The notes beneath the pieces are model-generated. The model saw only the letters and a program-made list of their open reading frames with translations, was not told where the DNA came from and ran no database searches. A stretch of 5,304 nucleotides of DNA, taken from the NCBI GenBank assembly GCA_007122945.1, contig SKSP01000462.1:1-5304 (forward strand), written 5' to 3'. This DNA comes from Ilumatobacteraceae bacterium (GTDB lineage Bacteria; Actinomycetota; Acidimicrobiia; Acidimicrobiales; Ilumatobacteraceae). Of this stretch, positions 1 through 5,304 are shown piece after piece (within the stretch, counting starts at the first letter, position 1; each line of letters begins with the position of its first letter). The position numbers were made by a program, and so were the translations under genes.

Positions 1-2
1 CG

Positions 3-314
3 ACCGATGCGGACGGGTGCTGGGAGATCCACACCGTGGTGCCGCCGCCGGTGCCGACCCGCGACGGGACGACCCAGGCGCCCCACCTCGCCGTGTCGGT
101 GTTCGCCCGCGGGCTCCTCGACCGCGTCGTCACCCGCTGCTACTTCGCCGACCAGATCGCCGCGAACGCGGCCGACCCGACGCTGCTCGTCGTGCCGGCC
201 GGGCGACGCGATCGGCTCCTCGCCGCGCCGGACGACCCCAGCCGCTACCGCTTCGACATCCGTCTCCAGGGCGACGAGCACAGTGACGACGAGTCGGTGT
301 TCTTCGATGTCTGA
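3..314 (+). CDS. pcaG: Protocatechuate 3,4-dioxygenase alpha subunit, C-terminal part (5' end outside window)
   Basis: This is the non-iron-binding alpha subunit of protocatechuate 3,4-dioxygenase, which with PcaH opens the protocatechuate ring between C3 and C4 to give 3-carboxy-cis,cis-muconate in the cytoplasm. The frame is open from the first bases and ends at TGA 312-314, giving 103 residues, about half of the usual 190-200. Recognisable family features are the stretch QAPHLAVSVFARG (fragment residues 25-37), the following TRCYFAD, the AANAADP segment and the characteristic ending RFDIRLQG...ESVFFDV. The ferric iron ligands of this enzyme lie in PcaH, so their absence here is expected. 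The first visible codon is not a start; the true start and pcaH should lie upstream. The last 8 nt overlap pcaB, suggesting translational coupling. Identity as PcaG rather than PcaH rests on the FARGLL...YF and VFFDV pattern and is quite secure. Confidence 0.93.
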   Translation, partial: TDADGCWEIHTVVPPPVPTRDGTTQAPHLAVSVFARGLLDRVVTRCYFADQIAANAADPTLLVVPAGRRDRLLAAPDDPSRYRFDIRLQGDEHSDDESVFFDV

Positions 315-1365
315 CGTCGACCCGTTCGCGTTCCTCGTCGCCCGCGGGCCGGTCGTCCAGGCGACGTCGGGTGGCGCGTGGATCCAGGCACTCCTCGACG
401 CCGAGGTGGCCCTCGCCCGCGCCCACGCCGACGTCGGGACCGTCCCGGCTGAGTGGGCCGACGCCGTCGCCACCGTCGCCCGGGCCGAGCGCTTCGACGT
501 CGAGACGCTGCTGGTCGACGCGCAGCACGCCGGGAACGCCGTGGTGCCACTCGTCGCCGCGCTGCGGGACGCCGTCGGTGACGCCGCTCCCGCGGTGCAC
601 CGCGGCGCGACCAGCCAGGACGTCGTCGACACGGCGACGATGCTGATCGCGCGGCGCGCCGGTGGCCTCGTCGCCGACGATCTCGACCGCGCCGCCGCGG
701 CCGCCGCGTCACTCGGCGACCGTCACGGTGCGGTCGTCGTCACGGGTCGCACTCTGCTGCAGCACGCCGTGCCGACCACGTTCGCGACCACCACGGCGCG
801 GTGGCACGACGGACTCGGCCAGGCGGCCGCCGAGCTGCGGCGGGTCGCCACGACGCTGCCCACACAGCTCGGTGGGCCGGTCGGTGACCCGGCGTCGTTC
901 GAGGACGACTGGGAGGAGTTGGTCGCGGCGATGGCGGCACACCTCGGTCTCGCCACGCCGGCGCGGCCATGGCACACCCAGCGGATGCCGGTTGCCTCGC
1001 TCGCCGGTGTCTGGGGTGCGGCGGCGGGTGCCGTCGCCACGGTCGCGCTCGACGTCGTCCTGCTCGCCCAGCAGGACATCGCGCTGGTCGCCGAACGGGC
1101 CGACGGCGCGGGCGGGTCGTCGTCGATGCCGCACAAGCACAACCCGATCGCCGCGGTCAGTGCCCGCGCCGCCGCGCTCCAGGCACCCGGGCTCGTCGCC
1201 ACGCTGCTGCACTGCACCGGCGGCCACGAACTGGAACGGGCGGCCGGCGCGTGGCACGCCGAGTGGCCGGCGCTCCGATCGCTGCTGCGCGTGACGGGCG
1301 CGGCGACGTGGTGGCTGAACGCGAGCCTCGATCGGCTCGTGGTCGACCCGGGGGCGGGCGCGTGA
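307..1365 (+). CDS. pcaB: 3-carboxy-cis,cis-muconate cycloisomerase (short form)
   Basis: PcaB cyclises 3-carboxy-cis,cis-muconate to 4-carboxymuconolactone, the second step of protocatechuate degradation. The 352-residue protein belongs to the fumarase/aspartase (argininosuccinate lyase/adenylosuccinate lyase) superfamily. It shows the conserved HRGATSQDVVDTA block at residues 98-110, QLGGPVGD at about 187-194, and the superfamily signature loop GSSSMPHKHNP at 270-280, whose serines include the expected catalytic base. These enzymes act as homotetramers with shared active sites. I place the start at ATG 307, which overlaps the end of pcaG by 8 nt and begins a typical PcaB N-terminus (DPFAFLVARGP). 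The frame is open further upstream, but that extension is an arginine-rich shadow of pcaG. No strong Shine-Dalgarno is seen, consistent with coupling to pcaG. The protein ends soon after the central helical bundle and lacks most of the C-terminal domain of the ~450-residue Pseudomonas form; forms of about 350 residues are also known. Confidence 0.93.
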   Translation: MSDVDPFAFLVARGPVVQATSGGAWIQALLDAEVALARAHADVGTVPAEWADAVATVARAERFDVETLLVDAQHAGNAVVPLVAALRDAVGDAAPAVHRGATSQDVVDTATMLIARRAGGLVADDLDRAAAAAASLGDRHGAVVVTGRTLLQHAVPTTFATTTARWHDGLGQAAAELRRVATTLPTQLGGPVGDPASFEDDWEELVAAMAAHLGLATPARPWHTQRMPVASLAGVWGAAAGAVATVALDVVLLAQQDIALVAERADGAGGSSSMPHKHNPIAAVSARAAALQAPGLVATLLHCTGGHELERAAGAWHAEWPALRSLLRVTGAATWWLNASLDRLVVDPGAGA

Positions 1366-2150
1366 GCCGGCTGCACGTCCACGACGACGGCGGCCGCGGT
1401 CACCACGACGACGCCGCCACCGTCGTGTGGCTCGGTTCGCTCGGCAGCAGCGCCGCGATGTGGCAGCCCCAGCTCGACCGGATGCGCACGGCGGGGTTCC
1501 CCGCCCGTCACGTGCGGGTCGACCTGCCCGGTCACGGTGCCAGCCCCGGCGGTCCGGCACCGACCACGATCGCCGGCATCGCCGCCGAGGTCGCCGCGGC
1601 GCTCGATGCGAGCGGCGTCGGCCGAGCGCACGTCGTCGGCCTGTCGATCGGGGCGATGGTCGGCATGCGCCTCGCCGTCGACCACGCCGACCGCGTCGAC
1701 CGGTTGGCCCTGCTGTGCACGTCGGCGCACCTCGGCCCCGCCTCGGCGTGGCACGAGCGGGCCGCGCTCGTGCGGACCGAGGGCACCCGGGCCGTCGCCG
1801 TTGCCGTCACCGGGCGATGGCTCACCCCGGAGTACGCCGCCGGCCGTCCCGACGAGGTGGCCACCCTCACATCGATGGTCGCCTCCACCGATGCCGAGGC
1901 GTACGCCTGCTGTTGCGAGGCGATCGCCGCGATGGACCTGCGCGACGACCTGCCGTCGATCCAGGTGCCCACGCTCGTGATCGCCGGTGAAGCCGACCCG
2001 GCGACCCCACCGACTCATGCGGACGTGATCGCCGCGCTCGTTCCCGGCGCGCGTCTCGAGATCGTGCCGGGCGCCCATCTCGCGAGCTGGGAGTCGGCCG
2101 ACACCGTCACCGCACTGCTGATCGACCACCTCGGAGGCACGCATCGATGA
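1362..2150 (+). CDS. pcaD: 3-oxoadipate enol-lactonase (alpha/beta hydrolase)
   Basis: PcaD hydrolyses 3-oxoadipate enol-lactone to 3-oxoadipate, the point where the protocatechuate and catechol branches converge. The 262-residue protein is an alpha/beta-hydrolase. It has a PcaD-like oxyanion region (LGSLGSSAAMW, residues 24-34), DLPGHGAS at 54-61, the nucleophile elbow GLSIG at 93-97 (Ser95), a probable acid Asp212 in AGEADPATPP, and a probable catalytic His239 in PGAHLAS. A cap region rich in Ala, Arg and Trp lies between about 120 and 195. The GTG start at 1362 overlaps the pcaB stop as GTGA, a typical coupled start, and puts the first beta strand (RLHVHDDG) at the N-terminus. The frame is open upstream but only as a shadow of pcaB. 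The fold alone could fit other small hydrolases; position between pcaB and pcaC makes PcaD the strong choice. The protein ends without the decarboxylase domain found in PcaL fusions. Confidence 0.92.
   Translation: MSRLHVHDDGGRGHHDDAATVVWLGSLGSSAAMWQPQLDRMRTAGFPARHVRVDLPGHGASPGGPAPTTIAGIAAEVAAALDASGVGRAHVVGLSIGAMVGMRLAVDHADRVDRLALLCTSAHLGPASAWHERAALVRTEGTRAVAVAVTGRWLTPEYAAGRPDEVATLTSMVASTDAEAYACCCEAIAAMDLRDDLPSIQVPTLVIAGEADPATPPTHADVIAALVPGARLEIVPGAHLASWESADTVTALLIDHLGGTHR
2133..2137 (+). promoter_or_regulatory. Shine-Dalgarno of pcaC
   Basis: GGAGG lies 9 nt before the pcaC ATG at 2147, inside the 3' end of pcaD. It is the clearest ribosome binding site in the window and supports the ATG chosen for pcaC. 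Together with the ATGA overlap it suggests that pcaC can both reinitiate after pcaD and recruit ribosomes on its own. Confidence 0.7.
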
Positions 2151-2533
2151 ACGACACCGACGACCGCTACACCGAGGGGATGCGCGTGCGACGCGAGGTG
2201 CTCGGCCACGAGCACCTCGACCGGACCGTCGCCGCGACCGGTGCGCTCGACGACGCGTTCCAACGCCACCTCACCGAGACGGCATGGGGTGGGCCGTGGG
2301 CGCGCGACGAGCTCGACCGGCGCACCCGCTCGTGCATCACCATCGCCGCCCTCACCACGCTGCGCGCCACCGAGGAGCTCGCGCTCCACGTGCGCGCCGG
2401 CGTCCGCAACGGGCTCTCACCCGACGAGATCGCCGAGGTGATCCTGCACACCTCGGTCTACGCAGGGATCCCCGCCGCGAACACGGCGATGGCGATCGCC
2501 AAACGGGTGCTCGACGAGACCCCCGAGGGTTGA
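2147..2533 (+). CDS. pcaC: 4-carboxymuconolactone decarboxylase
   Basis: PcaC decarboxylates 4-carboxymuconolactone to 3-oxoadipate enol-lactone, the substrate of PcaD. The 128-residue protein is of normal size for a stand-alone PcaC and has the family pattern throughout: the N-terminal RYTEGMRVRREVLG (residues 7-20), the WGGPWARDELDRRTRS core (47-62), EELALHVRAGVRNGLSPDEI (77-96) with the conserved His81, and ILHTSVYAGIPAANTA (99-114). There is no CxxC pair, so it is not an AhpD-type peroxidase member of the same superfamily. The ATG overlaps the pcaD stop by 4 nt (ATGA) and has a good ribosome binding site. Its place directly after pcaD mirrors the domain order of the fused PcaL protein of other actinobacteria. 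The combination of full-length family similarity and operon context makes the assignment firm. Confidence 0.94.
   Translation: MNDTDDRYTEGMRVRREVLGHEHLDRTVAATGALDDAFQRHLTETAWGGPWARDELDRRTRSCITIAALTTLRATEELALHVRAGVRNGLSPDEIAEVILHTSVYAGIPAANTAMAIAKRVLDETPEG
2525..2529 (+). promoter_or_regulatory. Possible Shine-Dalgarno of the transporter gene
   Basis: GAGGG at the end of pcaC lies 11 nt before the GTG at 2541. Spacing is a little long and the match is partial, so it is only a plausible ribosome binding site. It supports GTG 2541 as start because no other initiation codon close to the pcaC stop gives a better site. Confidence 0.35.
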
Positions 2534-2540
2534 TCCGCCG

Positions 2541-4124
2541 GTGGCGAACGACGAGCCCGACGCCGACACCGGCGGCGACCTCGGCGGCGACGACGTCGAG
2601 GCGGCAGCCGGTCACTTCCGGCTGAAGGCCGCGGCCCTCGTCGGCGGCCCGATCGCCGGCCTGGTCGTCTACCTGTTGCTGCCCGATCGGGTGATCGGCG
2701 AGGCCGGGACGATCGTCGAACTCGGCCACGCGGGCCGCGCGACGGCGGCGGTCGCCGTGGTGATGGCGATCTGGTGGATGACCGAGGCGATCCACGTGTC
2801 GGCCACCGCCCTGTTGCCGATCGCCCTGCTGCCGCTCCTCGACGCGAGCTCGGTCGACGACGCCGCGGCGCCGTACGCCAACCCGCTCATCTTCTTGTTC
2901 CTCGGGGGCTTCCTGATCGCGCTCGGCATGCGGCGCTGGGGGTTGGAGCGGCGGATCGCGCTGCGCACGCTCCGACTCGTCGGCACCGAACCGCGGCGGG
3001 TCGTCGGCGGCTTCATGCTCCTCACGGCGCTGTTGAGCATGTGGGTGTCGAACACCGCCACGGTGGCGATGCTGCTCCCCATCGCCCTGAGCGTGATCGA
3101 CGCCGCAGTCCCCGACGGGCGCGACGCGCTGCTCAGCGACGAGTACGTGCCGGGCCAGCGCTTCGCCCGATCGTTGCTGCTCGGCATCGCCGCGAGCGCG
3201 TCGATCGGCGGTGTCGCCACGCTGATCGGGACACCCCCGAACCTGTTCCTCGCCTCCTTCGCCCGCGACGATCTCGGCACCGAGATCTCCTTCGTGCGCT
3301 GGATGGCGGTCGGTCTCCCGATCGCCGCTGTCTTCCTGCCGGTCGCGTGGGTGTTGCTCACCCGGGTCCTGTTCCGGCCCGACGTCGAACGGTCCGCTAT
3401 CGCGTCGCTCGTCGACGACCGCGCGCTCTCGGACCTGGGTCCGGTGCAGCGCGGTGAGAAGGTCGTCCTCGTCGTGTTCGTGACGACGGCGATGGCGTGG
3501 ATGTTCCGACCGTTGCTCGTCGACCTCTCGATCGCCGGCGCCACCCCGCTCGCCGGGCTCACCGACGCCGGCATCGCCGTGCTGGCCGGTGTCGCGCTCT
3601 TCGTGATCCCCGTCGATCGGACGGGGACCCGCGCCCTCGACTGGACCACGGCGCGCCAGCTGCCGTGGGGCGTCCTGCTGCTGTTCGGTGGCGGACTGAG
3701 CCTGGCCGCCGCGCTGGCTGCGAACGGCGTCACCGACTACCTCGGCGTGCAGGTGGAGGGGCTCGACGTACACCCGATCGTGCTGATCGGGATCGTCACC
3801 GCCGGGGTCGTGTTCCTCACAGAGATCACCAGCAACACCGCCACCGCGGCGGCCCTGATCCCGATCGTCAGCGCCGTCGCGCCGGGCCTCGGCCTGCACC
3901 CGCTCGCGCTCGCGATCCCGGTCGCGCTGTCGGCGAGCCTGGCGTTCATGCTCCCGGTCGCGACTCCGCCGAACGCCATCGTGTTCGCCAGCGGGTTCGT
4001 CGGCATGCCGGCGCTGATGCGGTTCGGGCTCCGCCTCAACATCGCCAGCATCGTGATCGTCACGACCGCGGTCCCGCTGCTCGCGCTCCCGGTGCTCGGC
4101 ATCGACCTGCGATCGGGTGGCTGA
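2541..4124 (+). CDS. DASS/SLC13-family anion (probably Na+/carboxylate) transporter
   Basis: This 527-residue integral membrane protein belongs to the divalent anion:sodium symporter (DASS, SLC13/INDY) family, which imports di- and tricarboxylates or sulfate, usually with sodium. It shows the two inverted-repeat signatures of the family: SNT at 170-172 (WVSNTATVAMLLP) with TPPN at 231-234 (TLIGTPPN), and SNT at 431-433 (EITSNTATAAALIP) with TPPN at 475-478 (LPVATPPN). In VcINDY the SNT and T/P motifs line the sodium and carboxylate sites, so the binding core looks intact. About eleven or more hydrophobic segments run from residue 28 to 520. The first 25 residues are acidic (many Asp) and probably cytoplasmic. 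The GTG start is 7 nt after pcaC, so it is probably in the pca operon. Substrate is unknown: a carboxylated pathway intermediate, protocatechuate or an unrelated dicarboxylate are all possible. Usual aromatic-acid importers such as PcaK are MFS proteins, which makes this pairing notable. The family call is secure; the substrate is inference. Confidence 0.92.
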   Translation: MANDEPDADTGGDLGGDDVEAAAGHFRLKAAALVGGPIAGLVVYLLLPDRVIGEAGTIVELGHAGRATAAVAVVMAIWWMTEAIHVSATALLPIALLPLLDASSVDDAAAPYANPLIFLFLGGFLIALGMRRWGLERRIALRTLRLVGTEPRRVVGGFMLLTALLSMWVSNTATVAMLLPIALSVIDAAVPDGRDALLSDEYVPGQRFARSLLLGIAASASIGGVATLIGTPPNLFLASFARDDLGTEISFVRWMAVGLPIAAVFLPVAWVLLTRVLFRPDVERSAIASLVDDRALSDLGPVQRGEKVVLVVFVTTAMAWMFRPLLVDLSIAGATPLAGLTDAGIAVLAGVALFVIPVDRTGTRALDWTTARQLPWGVLLLFGGGLSLAAALAANGVTDYLGVQVEGLDVHPIVLIGIVTAGVVFLTEITSNTATAAALIPIVSAVAPGLGLHPLALAIPVALSASLAFMLPVATPPNAIVFASGFVGMPALMRFGLRLNIASIVIVTTAVPLLALPVLGIDLRSGG

Positions 4125-4152
4125 CGTCGCCACGCCGGAAGCGGGTCGCCGT

Positions 4153-4227
4153 GTCAACGGTGTGCAAAGCGCGTCACGGCGGCGTCAGATCCGTCAAGGT
4201 TCCCGCATGATGCGCTCGCGCCGGTCA
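4153..4227 (+). repeat. Cluster of GTCA words at roughly helical spacing
   Basis: GTCA occurs at 4153, 4173, 4184, 4193 and 4224 on the + strand, with start-to-start distances of 20, 11, 9 and 31 nt. These are close to multiples of one DNA turn. Four of the five are followed by A or C (GTCAA at 4153, 4193 and 4224; GTCAC at 4173). Such phased short direct repeats are typical of binding sites for OmpR/PhoB-type regulators, but the word is only 4 nt long and no regulator gene is visible. Chance remains a real possibility. Confidence 0.3.
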
Positions 4228-4238
4228 AGCCGGCGCGA
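4216..4238. repeat. Perfect 9-bp inverted repeat (hairpin)
   Basis: TCGCGCCGG (4216-4224) and CCGGCGCGA (4230-4238) are exact reverse complements around a 5-nt loop TCAAG. In RNA this would be a very stable GC-rich stem. It ends 21 nt before the GTG at 4260, so it would sit directly upstream of, or partly occlude, the ribosome binding region of the diguanylate cyclase gene. No U-tract follows (the next bases are CGAGCGGG), so it is not a classical intrinsic terminator. It could be a U-less terminator or RNA-stability element for the upstream operon, a translational control element, or an operator for a dimeric regulator. Confidence 0.6.
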
Positions 4239-4259
4239 CGAGCGGGCCGATGAACGGTC

Positions 4260-5304
4260 GTGCGGTTCGCCCGGCTCGTCGCCCTGCTCCTCGGTGTCGG
4301 ACTCATCGTCGCGGCCGGCGCCGGGTTCCTGACGCGCAGCGCGGAGCTCGAGCGTGAGCGCGACCTCCGGGTGCGCAACGCCGCCGACGCGGTCGCCACC
4401 GAGATCGGGTCCGTCGCAGACCAGGTGGCGGTCGTCGCCGGCCTCGCGACCGAGCCCGATGGCGCCGTCGCCGCGCTCGCCACACGCGGTCTCGCGGCGT
4501 GCGCCACGGCGAGCGGTGGCGGTAGTGGTGACGGCACCGACGCCCCGATCGTGTGCGGGCCGGACGTCTCTGACGCTGCTGCTGAACGGGCAGCCGCCCT
4601 GATCCGGTCGGCCGACCAGGGCTCGTCCTCGCTCGTGGTCGACGACGGCATCGTGATCGTCCTCGCCGGCGGCGCCGACGTCACCGTCGCGACCGTGCTC
4701 CCGCAGGCCGTCCTCGATCGTCCGGGCCCCGTTCCCCTGGCCGAATCCGTCGAGGTCGCGCTGGTCCCGTCGTCGGAGGCCCCGACCGGGACGACCACCG
4801 GCGTGACGACCGACGCCGATCGGCGACTCGCTGCATCGACCCTCGATCCGGTCCCCGATTGGACGGTGATCGCCTCCACCGCCGACGACATCCGTCTGCC
4901 GCAGCACGAACGGAACCTGATGCTCGCCGGCGCCATCGGTGGGGTGCTGCTCCTCGTGCTCGCCGGGGTCACGCTGCTCGCCCAGCAGCGACGGCTCGTG
5001 GAGCGGGCCTCGATCGACCCCGTCACGAAGCTGCCGAACCGCAGCGAGCTGGAGGCCCGCGGCGAGGCCATGATCCAACTCGCCCGCCGGAGCGAGCAGG
5101 GCGTGTGCGTCATGCTCGTCGACCTCGACGGGTTCAAGGCCGTCAACGACACGCTCGGCCATGCGGTCGGCGACGAGGTGCTGCGGGTCGTCGGCATGCG
5201 GCTGCGCAGTGCGGTCCGCGGCTACGACCTCGTCGCCCGCTGGGGCGGCGACGAGTTCGTGCTGGTGCTCCCGGGCATCGACAACGACACGTTCGCGAAC
5301 TCCC
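4260..5304 (+). CDS. Membrane-anchored diguanylate cyclase with extracytoplasmic sensor domain (3' end outside window)
   Basis: This gene runs off the window end; 348 residues are visible. Its product should make cyclic di-GMP from two GTP in response to an external or membrane signal. TM1 is at about residues 4-24, an extracytoplasmic region spans about 25-218, TM2 is at about 219-241, and a GGDEF domain follows. The domain opens with DPVTKLPNR (253-261), then VDLDGFKAVND (287-297; Asp288 is the expected metal ligand), GHAVGDEVLR (300-309), and the active-site GGDEF at 329-333. An RxxD inhibitory site (Arg320-Asp323) lies five residues before GGDEF, so product feedback is likely. The sensor region resembles no family I can name; it has two cysteines (81, 99) flanking a Gly/Ser-rich loop. 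An in-frame TGA at 4251-4253 leaves GTG 4260 as the first start, immediately before TM1. Roughly half of the GGDEF domain, and any EAL domain after it, is unseen. I cannot link it functionally to the pca genes. Confidence 0.9.
   Translation, partial: MRFARLVALLLGVGLIVAAGAGFLTRSAELERERDLRVRNAADAVATEIGSVADQVAVVAGLATEPDGAVAALATRGLAACATASGGGSGDGTDAPIVCGPDVSDAAAERAAALIRSADQGSSSLVVDDGIVIVLAGGADVTVATVLPQAVLDRPGPVPLAESVEVALVPSSEAPTGTTTGVTTDADRRLAASTLDPVPDWTVIASTADDIRLPQHERNLMLAGAIGGVLLLVLAGVTLLAQQRRLVERASIDPVTKLPNRSELEARGEAMIQLARRSEQGVCVMLVDLDGFKAVNDTLGHAVGDEVLRVVGMRLRSAVRGYDLVARWGGDEFVLVLPGIDNDTFANS

Larger units (their letters stand above)
4125..4259 (+). other. Intergenic region / leader before the diguanylate cyclase gene
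   Basis: This 135-nt gap is the largest non-coding stretch in the window and probably separates the pca-transporter operon from the next gene. It contains five GTCA words and a strong 9-bp hairpin, listed separately. A CATGAT at 4206-4211 matches the -10 consensus at four of six positions, but no acceptable -35 sits 16-18 nt upstream, so I do not call a promoter. No run of T follows any hairpin, so no intrinsic terminator is called. The sequence just before GTG 4260 has no good Shine-Dalgarno; GAGCGGG at 4240-4246 is the nearest purine-rich word. Confidence 0.6.

Noticed and set aside
7..306. N-terminal extension of pcaB from an upstream ATG
   Set aside because: The extension is Arg/Ser/Pro-rich and overlaps the conserved pcaG frame completely. 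ATG 307 gives a normal PcaB N-terminus.
969..1361. N-terminal extension of pcaD from an upstream ATG
   Set aside because: This stretch is a shadow of pcaB, which carries the signature loop here. GTG 1362 with the GTGA overlap gives a normal PcaD start.
723..2144. Antisense open frame of about 470 codons across pcaB and pcaD
   Set aside because: It spans two well-supported genes on the other strand, has low-complexity composition and shows no recognisable motif.
2147..2533. AhpD-like peroxidase instead of PcaC
   Set aside because: The CxxC redox pair of AhpD is absent, and the full PcaC pattern and pca context are present.
2352..4157. Long antisense open frame of about 600 codons opposite the transporter
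   Set aside because: Its translation is rich in Arg, Asp, His, Glu and Gln with no domain pattern, as expected from the complement of a GC3-rich membrane-protein gene. The + strand carries an unmistakable DASS protein.
4153..4197. TTGAC words on the minus strand (complement of GTCAA) as -35 boxes
   Set aside because: No -10-like sequence follows at 16-18 nt on the minus strand and there is no minus-strand gene to express.
4216..4238. Hairpin as a classical rho-independent terminator
   Set aside because: No T-run follows the stem on either strand, so it is kept only as an inverted repeat of unknown role.
1..5304. A previously undescribed multi-gene system
   Set aside because: All genes fall in known families (beta-ketoadipate enzymes, DASS transporter, diguanylate cyclase). 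Only the cyclase sensor domain, the transporter substrate and the 135-nt intergenic region remain unexplained.

Overview
The window is GC-rich (about 70% by eye) bacterial DNA with every supported gene on the + strand. Genes are packed with 4-8 nt overlaps, GTG starts are frequent and third codon positions are almost always G or C. This fits a high-GC actinobacterium. An Acidimicrobiia/Ilumatobacter-like source is my guess from the style of the proteins, and nothing in the sequence proves it.

Positions 3-2533 hold the distal part of a protocatechuate-branch beta-ketoadipate operon. In order these are the C-terminal half of pcaG (protocatechuate 3,4-dioxygenase alpha subunit, cut by the window start), pcaB (3-carboxy-cis,cis-muconate cycloisomerase), pcaD (3-oxoadipate enol-lactonase) and pcaC (4-carboxymuconolactone decarboxylase). 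The genes run pcaG-B-D-C. The chemistry runs protocatechuate -> 3-carboxymuconate (PcaGH) -> 4-carboxymuconolactone (PcaB) -> 3-oxoadipate enol-lactone (PcaC) -> 3-oxoadipate (PcaD). pcaD and pcaC are separate genes with an ATGA overlap, not the fused pcaL known from several actinobacteria. pcaH is presumably just upstream and is not visible.

Positions 2541-4124 encode a DASS/SLC13-family, probably sodium-coupled, carboxylate transporter. It begins 7 nt after pcaC and is probably co-transcribed with it, so it is a candidate importer for a pathway substrate or a related organic acid.

Positions 4125-4259 are the only intergenic stretch of note. It carries a perfect 9-bp inverted repeat (4216-4238) and a cluster of GTCA words at near-helical spacing. 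No convincing promoter or U-tailed terminator is visible.

From 4260 to the window end runs an incomplete membrane-anchored diguanylate cyclase. It has TM1, an extracytoplasmic domain of roughly 195 residues, TM2 and the start of a GGDEF domain with an intact active-site motif and an RxxD inhibitory site. It is probably a separate signalling gene.

I see no RNA gene, mobile element, CRISPR array or clearly novel system. The window is mostly ordinary catabolic and signalling genes. The points most worth checking are the transporter's link to the pca operon, the unassigned sensor domain of the cyclase and the structured leader before it.
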